Positions 52,167 through 60,239 of a DNA stretch of 64,000 bases are shown piece after piece. Under the pieces are notes generated by a model, which did not search any database, was not told the origin of the DNA, and saw only the letters and a program-made list of their open reading frames with translations. This DNA is from Pseudarthrobacter sp. MM222 (GTDB lineage Bacteria > Actinomycetota > Actinomycetes > Actinomycetales > Micrococcaceae): positions 1,984,001-2,048,000 of the forward strand of contig NZ_OX352321.1 in NCBI RefSeq assembly GCF_947090775.1. Direction: 5' to 3'. Position 1 is the first letter of the stretch, and every line of letters starts with the position of its first letter. The translations under genes and the position numbers were made by a program.

Positions 52167-52628
52167 TCAACGTGCGGCGACGAGGGCCTGCGGCGCTGCC
52201 TGCTTCATCCGGGTCTGCAACCAGCGAAGCTGGACGGCGGTCTCGGCGTCGCATTCCGCTACCACGGCCAGCAGCTCTTGATCGTGGAGGGCGGATCCGG
52301 CCTGCTTGATCATGGCCCACGTGACATCGACCAGACAGGCCAGCAGGTACAGATCCTGCAGGTCACGCAGCAGCCCGACCGGGCCGCTCCGCGTGCTGGC
52401 CAGACCCTCCGCGTGGAGCCGCGCCGGTTCGTTGTCCGAGGCGGCTTCACCGTACCGCTGCACCACCGGCCAGAGGAGCTCCCGGTGCCGGTCGCACTGC
52501 CCCGCCAGGGTCAGGCAGAGGAAGTGGACGTCCGGTTCCGATCCGTGACCGGCCGCGACCTGCCGGTAGGACTCCGCGAGGGTTTGTTCGGCTTGATGGA
52601 GCATGCCCAGGTAAATGTCCAGGTTCAT
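52167..52628 (-). CDS. Helical hypothetical protein coupled to molybdoenzyme
   Basis: A 153-aa mainly alpha-helical protein with a heptad-like N-terminus (MNLDIYLGMLHQAEQTLAESY) and a second helical hairpin (LLRDLQDLYLLACLVDVTWAMIKQAG). ATG 52628 follows GGAG and overlaps the molybdoenzyme stop by four bases (ATGA). I do not recognise the family; it may be a maturation or redox-partner protein of the oxidoreductase. The longer frame to 52934 lies inside the oxidoreductase gene. Confidence 0.78.
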   Translation of the reverse strand: MNLDIYLGMLHQAEQTLAESYRQVAAGHGSEPDVHFLCLTLAGQCDRHRELLWPVVQRYGEAASDNEPARLHAEGLASTRSGPVGLLRDLQDLYLLACLVDVTWAMIKQAGSALHDQELLAVVAECDAETAVQLRWLQTRMKQAAPQALVAAR

Positions 52629-55126
52629 CGCAGGGACTCCGTTCCTGGCCGGATAGCTTGAGGGAATTGTGGCGGCGGAGCCGGCTCGAGGGTCTCCGAG
52701 GTGCTCGAACCGGGCCCGCCCACGGTGGTAGGTACCTGGCCCGAGCCCGGCACCTTCGCCGGGCGCGACGCCGTCGTTGTCGGCGCCGGCGCCGGCCCCG
52801 CCGCATTGGCGATTTTCTCGACCGCCACGGCCGCGTTCTTGAAGACGGGCTGTTTCGAGACTGGGTCCCACTCCGTCTGGGTCAGTTCGTTGGCCGCCGT
52901 CGGGTGCTCGCCCGGGCCCCCGCCGGCGTCCCAATAGCCGTAGTGAAAGGGAGCGAATACCGTTCCCGTGCGTACATCGCCGACCCTCGCCGGCACCTCG
53001 AGCCGGCCGCGGCGCGAGGCCACTCGGACCAGGTCTCCCTCGCGGATTCCGAGCCTGTCCGCGTCATCCGCGGCCAGTTCGACCCAGGCCGTGGGGGCGG
53101 CCGCCGAAAGGGGGCGGGACCTGCCGGTCTTGGTGCGGGTGTGGAAATGGTAGGCAGTCCGTCCCGTGGTGAAGCGGAATGGGAATTGCCCGTCGGGTTC
53201 CTCGTGCGGAGGGTGGTAGTCGGCGGCCTTGAGGATGGCGCGGCCCCGGGGGGCACGTGCCCGGAAGGCCTGTGCGCCGACCGTGGCTCCGGTGAGCAGG
53301 TCGTGGCCGTAGCTTTCGCAGTAATCGGGGTCGGTGGGGAACTGCCCGTCCTCGTAGAGCCGGATCCTGCCATCCGGGTTCTCCGCATTGCAGGGCCACT
53401 GGATGCCGCTGCCACCGCGAAGCCTGTCGTAGCTGATCCCCGTGTAGTCGCACGGCCGGCCCCGGGAGCACTCCTGCCACGCCGCGAACGCATCCTCCGG
53501 TCCGGCCCATCGGAGCAACGGATCACCTTCCAGCGTGGTGAACTCCATCCTCCGGGCGTAGTCAAGGAATATGTCGAGGTCACTGCGCGCCTCGCCGGGC
53601 GGCTTGACAGCCTGGTCCGAGAGGTGGACCGTGCGGCTGGCGTTTGTGAAAGTTCCGGTCTTTTCGCCCCAGCCGGCAGCCGGGAGTACGACGTCGGCGA
53701 GGCGGGCGGTTTCCGTGAGATAAAGGTCCTGAACCACCAGAAAGAGCTCCGGTTTGGCGAGGATCTCGCGGATCCGCGGCAGTTCGGGCATGGACACGGC
53801 CGGGTTGGTCGCGGAGATCCACAGGAACTTGATGGAGCCCTGTTCCGCGTAGCGGAAGATCTGCATGGCGTGGGTGGGCGGGGCCCAGTCCGGGATGGTG
53901 ATTGGATCCACGTTCCAAAGCCGGGCCAGTTCGGCGACATGGTCCGGGTTTTCCCAGTTGCGGAACCCCGGCAGATCGCCGTCGGCCCCGCATTCCCGGT
54001 TGTTCTGGGCCGTCGGTTGGCCGTTCATCTGCAGGATCCCGCACCCCGGCCGGCCCAGCATGCCGCGCAGGAGGTGCAGGTTGTTAACCTGGCACGACGC
54101 GGCGGTCGCCTGCGAGGACTGATAGAAGCCCTGCAGGACCGTAGAAAGCACCCGTCCTGACGTGCCGAAGATGCGCGCGGCTTCCCGAATATCGGCGGCG
54201 CCGACGTCGCAGACCGCAGCGGCCGCTTCGGGCGTCCACGGCTCAACGGTGGCCCTCAGCTCGTCCAGGCCCAGGGTGTGCTGGTTCACGTACTCCGGCA
54301 GGTGCCAGCCGTTGGCGAGGACCTCGCGGATCAGGGCGTTCAGAAGGGCCAGGTTCGTGCCGGGGCGCACCGCGAGGTGGACGTCCGCGCGGAGGGCAAC
54401 GTCCGTGGCGCGGGGATCGATGCAGACGATTTTGGGGCGATCCGGGCCATCGATGCGGTCCAGCACCCTGGACCAGAGCACCGTCTGCGTCTCCGCCATG
54501 TTGTGGCCGTAGAGGAAGATGGCATCGCAACTGTCGATGTCAGTGTAGGAGCCCGGTTGACCGTCGGCACCAAACGATTCCTTCATCGCCGCTGCCGCCG
54601 TCGCCGTGCACAATCTGGTGTTTCCATCCATATGGGGTGTCCCGACGCCGGCCTTTCCGATCACGGCGAGGGCGTAGTACTCCTCCAGGAAAAGCTGGCC
54701 GCTCGTATAAAAGCCGTGGCTGAGCGGTCCCTTGGCCCGGAGCAGCTCTTTGCTGCGGACCGCGATCCGGTTCATCGCCGTGTCCCAGTCGCACTCGACG
54801 AGTTCCCCGGCTTCGCGGATCAAGGGCCGCGTCAGCCGGTCCTTGTGGGACACCCCCTGCCAGCTGGCGAAGAGCCCTTTCGGACCGAGGCGGCCGTGGT
54901 TGACCAGATCACCGGCGCGCCCGCGGATGCCCACCATGGCACCGTCCCGGACGCCGATATCACAGGCGCAACCATTGCTGCAGAGGACACAAGCCGACTG
55001 CACCCAGCGCTCAACACTGTCCTCGGTGACGCCGTCAGCAAGGGCCTGGTCAACGCGGACCGGCCAGAGCCCGTCCCTCGCATACGGAGTTCGTGTTCCC
55101 CAGATGTTGGCGATCCGGTCAACCAT
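52625..55126 (-). CDS. Molybdopterin oxidoreductase (assimilatory nitrate reductase / formate dehydrogenase-like)
   Basis: DMSO-reductase-family enzyme of 833 aa. An N-terminal [4Fe-4S] site is CVLCSNGCACDIG, with the RLGPKG segment after it. NTRLCTATAAAAMKESFG near residue 170 gives the probable Mo-ligand Cys as in NasA/NarB, and the C-terminal cofactor domain has FTTGRTAYHFHTRTKTG. The last 50 residues are a Pro/Ser/Thr-rich tail not usual in the family. ATG 55126 follows AAGGAGGAAGG; TTG 55141 is rejected. No NAD(P)H-binding or cytochrome subunit is adjacent. Confidence 0.9.
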   Translation of the reverse strand: MVDRIANIWGTRTPYARDGLWPVRVDQALADGVTEDSVERWVQSACVLCSNGCACDIGVRDGAMVGIRGRAGDLVNHGRLGPKGLFASWQGVSHKDRLTRPLIREAGELVECDWDTAMNRIAVRSKELLRAKGPLSHGFYTSGQLFLEEYYALAVIGKAGVGTPHMDGNTRLCTATAAAAMKESFGADGQPGSYTDIDSCDAIFLYGHNMAETQTVLWSRVLDRIDGPDRPKIVCIDPRATDVALRADVHLAVRPGTNLALLNALIREVLANGWHLPEYVNQHTLGLDELRATVEPWTPEAAAAVCDVGAADIREAARIFGTSGRVLSTVLQGFYQSSQATAASCQVNNLHLLRGMLGRPGCGILQMNGQPTAQNNRECGADGDLPGFRNWENPDHVAELARLWNVDPITIPDWAPPTHAMQIFRYAEQGSIKFLWISATNPAVSMPELPRIREILAKPELFLVVQDLYLTETARLADVVLPAAGWGEKTGTFTNASRTVHLSDQAVKPPGEARSDLDIFLDYARRMEFTTLEGDPLLRWAGPEDAFAAWQECSRGRPCDYTGISYDRLRGGSGIQWPCNAENPDGRIRLYEDGQFPTDPDYCESYGHDLLTGATVGAQAFRARAPRGRAILKAADYHPPHEEPDGQFPFRFTTGRTAYHFHTRTKTGRSRPLSAAAPTAWVELAADDADRLGIREGDLVRVASRRGRLEVPARVGDVRTGTVFAPFHYGYWDAGGGPGEHPTAANELTQTEWDPVSKQPVFKNAAVAVEKIANAAGPAPAPTTTASRPAKVPGSGQVPTTVGGPGSSTSETLEPAPPPQFPQAIRPGTESLR

Positions 55127-55185
55127 GCCTTCCTCCTTCAAAGTCCGCCGGCCTGCGCGGCCCGATACAGCCAGGGCCAGTGCAG

Positions 55186-55338
55186 CTAGTCTCCGGTGCC
55201 TGCTTCGCGGGCGCGTTCGGCGTCCTCGGGTTGTTCAAGGTCGGGCTCGATCTCAGCCGCGAGATCCCCGGCCAGTGAGTCTCTGGCGGCCTCGTCTTCG
55301 TCTCGCCTGTTCTGGTCTTCGTCTGGAACTTCAGTCAT
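55186..55338 (-). CDS. Very small acidic protein, 50 aa
   Basis: Reading the minus strand from ATG 55338 gives 50 residues beginning MTEVPDEDQNRRDEDEAARD and ending in TAG at 55188-55186. GGGAG lies a few bases upstream. Nearly a third of the residues are Asp or Glu and it has no Cys or aromatic residue. It lies directly upstream of the molybdoenzyme on the same strand, divergent from the DUF6480-like gene. Disordered acidic peptides of this type are common near stress genes; this one could be coding or a chance ORF. Confidence 0.5.
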   Translation of the reverse strand: MTEVPDEDQNRRDEDEAARDSLAGDLAAEIEPDLEQPEDAERAREAGTGD

Positions 55339-55485
55339 GTTGGGTCTCCCGGAATCGCTCGCTCGGCCACTCCGGCACGGACACCCGGACTTTCAGGCCT
55401 TGACTGTTACAGAATTATCAGCATGCTTACAAATAGTCCAGAGAAGCTAATAGTTCTGCGTTCCCGAATTACGGAGGTCCCACGA
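55339..55485. promoter_or_regulatory. Divergent AT-rich promoter region
   Basis: The 147-base gap upstream of the DUF6480-like gene is much AT-richer than its neighbours (about 55400-55460). TTGACT at 55400-55405 is a candidate -35 for the plus strand, but the matching -10 is unclear (ATGCTT or TACAAA). GGAGGT is the DUF6480-like ribosome binding site. Confidence 0.45.
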
Positions 55486-55743
55486 ATGAGCAGCTACCAC
55501 CCTGAAAACGACCCAGCGAACCCGGACCGGCCCGAGGCCCGCGACGCTGCGGACGAGGCGGACGGCCCCGCCGCTCCCGCAACAGCGGACGGGGCCGACG
55601 GCGCCCAGGACCAGGCCGATTCCGCCAATCCCGATCCGCTCAACGGCAACATCACGGGCCTTGAGCCCGGGGGTGGTGTCCCGCCGGGCGAGACGCCCCC
55701 CGCCGAGGACCAAATGAGCGGAGATCAAGGCCACAACGAGTGA
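55486..55743 (+). CDS. DUF6480-like small acidic protein
   Basis: An 85-aa protein; ATG 55486 follows GGAGGT. It is rich in Pro, Ala, Asp and Gly, with a conserved-looking LEPGGGVPPGETPPAE segment near the C-terminus that I associate with DUF6480. It is probably disordered and cytoplasmic. Function unknown; such proteins occur near stress-response genes in actinobacteria. Confidence 0.72.
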   Translation: MSSYHPENDPANPDRPEARDAADEADGPAAPATADGADGAQDQADSANPDPLNGNITGLEPGGGVPPGETPPAEDQMSGDQGHNE

Positions 55744-55855
55744 GTTGCGGCGCCGGATGACGCATTTCGACACGGAGGTGTCCACGCGGACCGCCCGGTC
55801 CGTAACATTGAGGCAATAGCGGGCACCAGCTTGCTAAGTTCAACGAAAAGGACTA

Positions 55856-56875
55856 TTGACCTTGCCGCTCGAATCCTTGCCTGTCCTCGACTTTTCCCGA
55901 TTGAATGCCGGTGCTGAAGAAGCAGCCCGGTTCCGGAATGAGCTGCGCGAGGTGATGCACGACGTCGGGTTCTTTTATCTGGCGGGGCACGGCGTCCCAC
56001 AGGAACTGACGGACGCGATCCTTGAAGTGTCGCGAAGGTTCTTTGAACTTCCCGAGGAGCAGAAGCTCGCAGTCGAAAACGTCTTTAGTTCCCAGTTCCG
56101 GGGCTACACCCGGGTCGGCGGCGAATTGACGGACGGCGCTGTCGACTGGCGCGAGCAGATCGACATCGGCGTCGAACGCGGGGCCGTGCAGCCCGGTCCT
56201 GGCGTGGCGGATTACTGGCGACTTGAGGGACCCAACCTGTGGCCGGACGCGCTGCCCGAGATGCGGGAGATCGTTTCGGAGTGGACGGAGCGGCTGAGTA
56301 CGATTTCGCTCACTCTCCTGCGGGCCGTGGCCGTGTCTCTCGGGGCTCCCGAGGACACGTTCGACGCGGCCTTTGCCGCGCGGGCGTTTCCCTTGCTCAA
56401 GATCGTGCGGTACCCGGGGGAGTCCGACCCGGAGCCCAAGCAGGGAGTGGGCTCCCACCGCGACGGCGGCGTGCTGACGCTGCTGCTGGTGGAGCCCGGC
56501 AAGGGCGGACTGCAGGTCGAACACGAAGGCCGCTGGATCGACGCCCCGCAGGTGCCGGGAACCTTCGTGGTGAACATCGGTGAAATGCTGGAGCTGGCAA
56601 CGAACGGCTACCTCAAGGCCACCCTGCACCGCGTGATCTCGCCGCTGCGCGGCTCGGACCGGATCTCCCTACCCTTTTTCTACAACCCGGCGTTGGATGC
56701 GACCATGCCGCGACTGGCGGTGGCCCCGGAATTCCAGGCCAAGGCCCGCGGCCTCTCGGTGGACCCGACCAATAGCCCGATCCTGGAAACCTACGGGGAC
56801 AACGCCCTGCGCTATCGGCTGCGGGCCCACCCTAACGTCGTCGCGGAGCACCACGCGGACCTGCTGAAAGGCTGA
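55856..56875 (+). CDS. 2-oxoglutarate/Fe(II) oxygenase, isopenicillin-N-synthase-like
   Basis: Oxygenase of 339 aa in the IPNS/2OG family. DVGFFYLAGHGVP is the DIOX_N signature; GSHRDGGVLTLLL has His200 and Asp202, LHRVISP the second His near 258, and RISLPFFYNP the 2-oxoglutarate-binding Arg-x-Ser. The start is TTG 55856 behind AAAAGGA; TTG 55862 is also possible. Stand-alone, so the substrate is not indicated. Confidence 0.9.
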   Translation: MTLPLESLPVLDFSRLNAGAEEAARFRNELREVMHDVGFFYLAGHGVPQELTDAILEVSRRFFELPEEQKLAVENVFSSQFRGYTRVGGELTDGAVDWREQIDIGVERGAVQPGPGVADYWRLEGPNLWPDALPEMREIVSEWTERLSTISLTLLRAVAVSLGAPEDTFDAAFAARAFPLLKIVRYPGESDPEPKQGVGSHRDGGVLTLLLVEPGKGGLQVEHEGRWIDAPQVPGTFVVNIGEMLELATNGYLKATLHRVISPLRGSDRISLPFFYNPALDATMPRLAVAPEFQAKARGLSVDPTNSPILETYGDNALRYRLRAHPNVVAEHHADLLKG

Positions 56876-56887
56876 CGACGCGCGTTC

Positions 56888-56908
56888 CCAGGGCCGCCAC
56901 TGCCCTGG
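56888..56908. terminator. Hairpin between convergent genes
   Basis: CCAGGGC (56888-56894), a 7-base loop and GCCCTGG (56902-56908) form a perfect stem between the oxygenase and the minus-strand small gene. Confidence 0.6.
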
Positions 56909-56976
56909 ACACCCCGACGGCGTTCGTCGCCGCGACGCTGCGGGTTCCGCCCTGCGGCACGCCCGGGAGGAAACGC

Positions 56977-57108
56977 CTACTGACGGTGTGACCACGTCGT
57001 GTGCGGTTCGTCGTCGCCATCCTCCTGAACCCAGGCCGTGAATTCTGCCAGCGTCATGAAGCAGTAGTAGTCGACATAGCGCAGGTTCTGTTTCTCTGTC
57101 TTGCTCAT
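56977..57108 (-). CDS. Small hypothetical protein, 43 aa
   Basis: Short protein MSKTEKQNLRYVDYYCFMTL continuing to an acidic, His-containing C-terminus (VQEDGDDEPHTTWSHRQ). The ATG at 57108 lacks a strong ribosome binding site; a longer reading to 57180 has 24 more residues of poor-quality sequence. I do not recognise it. Confidence 0.5.
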   Translation of the reverse strand: MSKTEKQNLRYVDYYCFMTLAEFTAWVQEDGDDEPHTTWSHRQ

Positions 57109-57187
57109 GATAGTTATTCGTCGCGCGTGTCCGCCCGGATGTCGTGCCACCGTAGCCGTTTCGCGGGGGGATCCGCCCAAAAACGTA

Positions 57188-57211
57188 TGTTTTGTTTCTT
57201 AAAGCAAAACA
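57188..57211 (+). promoter_or_regulatory. TGTTTTG-N10-CAAAACA operator-like palindrome
   Basis: Perfect 7-bp arms (57188-57194 and 57205-57211) flank an AT-rich centre. The element ends five bases before a TTGACT -35 box, so a bound regulator could activate or block that promoter. The surrounding DNA is GC-rich, which makes the AT block stand out. Confidence 0.6.
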
Positions 57212-57377
57212 ACCGTTGACTCGTGATCAACTTCACAGTTAGAGTTGCCGAACCGAAAAGCCGCCGGACAGCGGATTCGGAAATCCCACAACGAGGTGGG
57301 TGGACGGTGCGCGAACCGCAGCAGTCCAGATTTCCGACGCTCCCGCAGGACCCGCACCAGCCCGCAACCCCCGGCAA

Positions 57378-57421
57378 GCCTCTTTTTGGCGCGCCGTGGC
57401 GCGCCGGCGCCAATGAGAGGC
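57378..57421 (+). promoter_or_regulatory. Leader hairpin covering the ribosome binding site
   Basis: GCCTCT (57378-57383) pairs with AGAGGC (57416-57421), and TTGGCGC (57386-57392) with GCGCCAA (57407-57413), leaving a 2-by-2 internal loop. The right arm contains GAGAGG, the only purine-rich ribosome-binding-like site before the GTG at 57432. The folded leader should reduce translation of the binding-protein gene. Confidence 0.6.
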
Positions 57422-57431
57422 ATCTTCTTCA

Positions 57432-58526
57432 GTGACAGATTTCCGTTCCACTCCGTTTGACCGCCGGCAACTCCTCAAAGCCGCAGCCCTGACCCCCTTT
57501 GCGGGCCTGGCTCTCTCCGGCTGCAGCGCCAAGCCGGCTGACAGTGCTCCAGCCAACAAGACCGTGACCGTTACCTCGTACGGCGGTTCTTACAACGACC
57601 AGCTGACCCAGACAATCCTGGACCCGTTCTCCAAGCAGTCGGGTATCCAGACCACGTTGCTGGCCAACACCAGCCTTGCGGCCCTCAAAGCCCAGGTTCA
57701 GTCCGGCGACGTGCAGTGGGACCTCGTGGAAATCACGGCCCCGGAGTACGAGACGGCCGTGGCCGAGGGCCTGCTGGAACCGTTCGACTACGACATCATC
57801 AGCGACAAGGGTTTGCCCGGGTACGCGAAGGCCGAGTACGGCATCAAATACCTGAGCTTCCTGTTCGTGATGGCGTGGGACCAGAAAGTCATCCCTGACG
57901 GACAGGCGCCCAAGGACTGGGCCCAGTTCTTCGACCAGGACAAGTACAACACCAAGCGTTCCGTGTACAACCAGCTTTCGGACAGTTCCGTGCTCGAAGC
58001 TGCTCTCCTGGCCGACGGCGTTCCGTTCGACAAGATCTACCCCCTCGACGTCGACCGCGCCCTTCGGGTGCTGGGACACCACCCGGGCAAGGACCGCCTG
58101 CTCTACCACGCAGCTAACCAGGAGCCGATCCAGCAGCTCACTTCCGGCGAGGTCTCACTCTCCACCAGCTTCAACAACCGGATCAACGCGGCCCGCAATG
58201 ACGGCGCAAAGCTGAACTTTTCCGCCGAGAACGCGGTACTCGCGGGGGACTACTTCGTGGTGCCGAAGGGCGCCAAGAACAAGGAAGCCGCCTTCAAGCT
58301 GATGAACTTCATGTCCAACGACGCGGAGGCCGGCGCCGCCTTCGACAAGGTCACCAACCTGACGCTGGCCAACACGCCGGCCCTGTCCAAGCTGCCCAAG
58401 GAGATTGCCGACACCCTCCCCACGAGCCCCATGCTGGCCGACAAGATCCTGGTCCGCGACGACAAGTGGTGGTCTGAGAACCTGAAGAAGACCGAACAGC
58501 AGTTCAAGCTGTGGCAGGCCAGCTGA
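57432..58526 (+). CDS. ABC importer substrate-binding lipoprotein (PotD/opine-type)
   Basis: Binding protein of 364 aa. The N-terminus has FDRRQLLKAAALTPFAGLALSGC: a twin-arginine-like start with a lipobox LSGC. VTSYGGSYNDQLTQTILDPFSKQSG and DLVEITAPEYETAV are typical of polyamine/opine-type binding proteins. The two permeases and ATPase follow at once. Start GTG 57432. The cargo is a small amine, opine or related compound by family; not resolved. Confidence 0.9.
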   Translation: MTDFRSTPFDRRQLLKAAALTPFAGLALSGCSAKPADSAPANKTVTVTSYGGSYNDQLTQTILDPFSKQSGIQTTLLANTSLAALKAQVQSGDVQWDLVEITAPEYETAVAEGLLEPFDYDIISDKGLPGYAKAEYGIKYLSFLFVMAWDQKVIPDGQAPKDWAQFFDQDKYNTKRSVYNQLSDSSVLEAALLADGVPFDKIYPLDVDRALRVLGHHPGKDRLLYHAANQEPIQQLTSGEVSLSTSFNNRINAARNDGAKLNFSAENAVLAGDYFVVPKGAKNKEAAFKLMNFMSNDAEAGAAFDKVTNLTLANTPALSKLPKEIADTLPTSPMLADKILVRDDKWWSENLKKTEQQFKLWQAS

Positions 58527-58527
58527 T

Positions 58528-59415
58528 ATGAGTACCGCAACCCTGCAACGGTCCCGGCCGGAAGACCGAGGTACCACCGGGCCGGCGGGAGGGACACCGC
58601 GGCGGAGGCGGAGCGGATGGTGGCTGCTGCTTGCCCCGATCCTGGCCTTCGATCTTCTCCTGTTCCTGACCCCGCTGGGCAAACTGGTGGGCGCCAGCTT
58701 CGCCGACAACGCGTACCAGCGGGTGTTGGCGGACCCCCTGGTGCTGCGGGCACTCGGAAACACCCTCACCATCAGCCTGGCCAGCACCATTGTGACCGTC
58801 GTGCTGGGATACATCATTGCCCTGGTGCTGTGGCGTGCGGGGAATGTCGCCCGGGTGATCCTGTTCGCCGTCGTCCTGCTGCCTTTCTGGACAGGCATCC
58901 TGGTGAAGAACTTTGCCTGGGCGGTGCTGCTGCAGGACAACGGCATCGTCAACGCCTTCCTGCAGGGCATCGGGCTGACTGGCGCGCCGATCCCGCTGCT
59001 GCACAACCGGTTCGCGGTGATTGTGGGCATGGTCCACTGCCTCCTGCCCTATGCGGTGTTCCCGATCTTCTCGTCGCTGACGTCCATTGACGACCGGCTC
59101 GGGCTGGCGGCCCGCTCGCTCGGCGCGCGGGAAGGGTCCGTCTTCCGGCGGATCACCCTGCCGCTGAGCATGCCCGGTGTCTCCGCGGCGGGTTTGCTCG
59201 TGTTCATCATCAGCACGGGCTTCTTCATCACCCCGGTGGTCATGGGCGGCCCGGGGGACATGATGATCGCCAATCAAATCGACTATTACGCCCGCCAGTT
59301 GACGGACTTCTCCGGAGCCGCCGCACTGGCCGTGATCCTGACCGTTCTGGTCAGCGTCCTGGTGGCCATCTACCAGCGGGTACTCAAGGCAGGAGGGCAA
59401 CATGAAGACAATTGA
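58528..59415 (+). CDS. ABC importer permease (PotB-like)
   Basis: Membrane subunit of 295 aa with six predicted helices. AARSLGAREGSVFRRITLPLSMPG is the EAA loop that contacts the ATPase. A 30-residue basic N-terminus precedes the first helix. It starts one base after the binding-protein stop and overlaps the second permease by 14 bases. Confidence 0.92.
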   Translation: MSTATLQRSRPEDRGTTGPAGGTPRRRRSGWWLLLAPILAFDLLLFLTPLGKLVGASFADNAYQRVLADPLVLRALGNTLTISLASTIVTVVLGYIIALVLWRAGNVARVILFAVVLLPFWTGILVKNFAWAVLLQDNGIVNAFLQGIGLTGAPIPLLHNRFAVIVGMVHCLLPYAVFPIFSSLTSIDDRLGLAARSLGAREGSVFRRITLPLSMPGVSAAGLLVFIISTGFFITPVVMGGPGDMMIANQIDYYARQLTDFSGAAALAVILTVLVSVLVAIYQRVLKAGGQHEDN

Positions 59416-60229
59416 TCCGCAGCGCCGCCTTCTGGCGCTCCTCTCCATACCGGTCTTCCTTTTCCTGGTGGTTCCGACGGCGATCGTGGTGCCGGTGGCC
59501 CTGAACGACAGCCGCTACATCACGTTCCCGCCGGAGGGCATTTCCTTCGCCGCCGTGGCGGGGTTCTTCGCGGACCGGGCCTGGACGTCCGCCCTGACGG
59601 CCAGCCTCCAGTCGGCCGGGATTGCCGTTTTCATCGGCGTGCTGCTCGGCGCCACCGCGGCGATCGGACTGCACGGGCGCAAGTTCCCCGGGCAGCCCGC
59701 CGTCGTGGGCCTGATCCTGGCACCGATGATCGTGCCGACCGTGGTGCTGGCGCTGGCGTTCTACCAGTTCTTCATCTCGCTCGGCATGGTCGGCAGCATT
59801 GTCCCCATCGGTCTGGCGCACGCTGTGATCGCAACTCCGTACGTGTATCTGACGACGCGGGCAAGCCTCGCCGGGCTGAACCCCGCGCTGGTCAGGTCCG
59901 CGCAGAGCCTGGGCGCCGGCGCGCTGTCCGTGTTCCGGCATGTGTATCTGCCCGTCATCCTGCCCGGCCTCATCTCCGGGGCGCTCTTCGCCTTCTCGGT
60001 CTCCATCGACGAGACGGTGATGTCCCTGTTCATGCAGTCCCCGAGTGCAACCACATTGCCGGTCAAGATGTTCACGGACATCCAGTTCAACCTGACGCCC
60101 AAGATCGCTGTGTCGTCCGCCCTGCTGGTCAGCGTGGCAACCATAGGGCTCCTTCTCCAGGTCGTGTTTGTCCTCAAGCGCCGATCCACAGCCCGGATGC
60201 TGCCCCTGGCCGTGTCCGCACAAACGTAA
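59402..60229 (+). CDS. ABC importer permease (PotC-like)
   Basis: Second membrane subunit, 275 aa, six helices. The EAA loop is ALVRSAQSLGAGALSVFRH. The first helix PVFLFLVVPTAIVVPVAL begins soon after the start. It completes the heterodimeric channel with the preceding gene. Confidence 0.92.
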   Translation: MKTIDPQRRLLALLSIPVFLFLVVPTAIVVPVALNDSRYITFPPEGISFAAVAGFFADRAWTSALTASLQSAGIAVFIGVLLGATAAIGLHGRKFPGQPAVVGLILAPMIVPTVVLALAFYQFFISLGMVGSIVPIGLAHAVIATPYVYLTTRASLAGLNPALVRSAQSLGAGALSVFRHVYLPVILPGLISGALFAFSVSIDETVMSLFMQSPSATTLPVKMFTDIQFNLTPKIAVSSALLVSVATIGLLLQVVFVLKRRSTARMLPLAVSAQT

Positions 60230-60239
60230 AGGAAAGTCG

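Larger units (their letters stand above)
57109..57431 (+). promoter_or_regulatory. 323-base control region and leader of the ABC importer operon
   Basis: This stretch has no supported gene. It contains an operator-like inverted repeat at 57188-57211, a plausible promoter (TTGACT 57216-57221 and TAGAGT 57240-57245, spacer 18), and a roughly 185-base untranslated leader that ends in the hairpin at 57378-57421. Confidence 0.6.

Noticed and set aside
55196..55450. Plus-strand 84-codon ORF opposite the acidic 50-codon gene
   Set aside because: It is Ser/Arg-rich, without a ribosome binding site, and is explained as antisense of the acidic frame.
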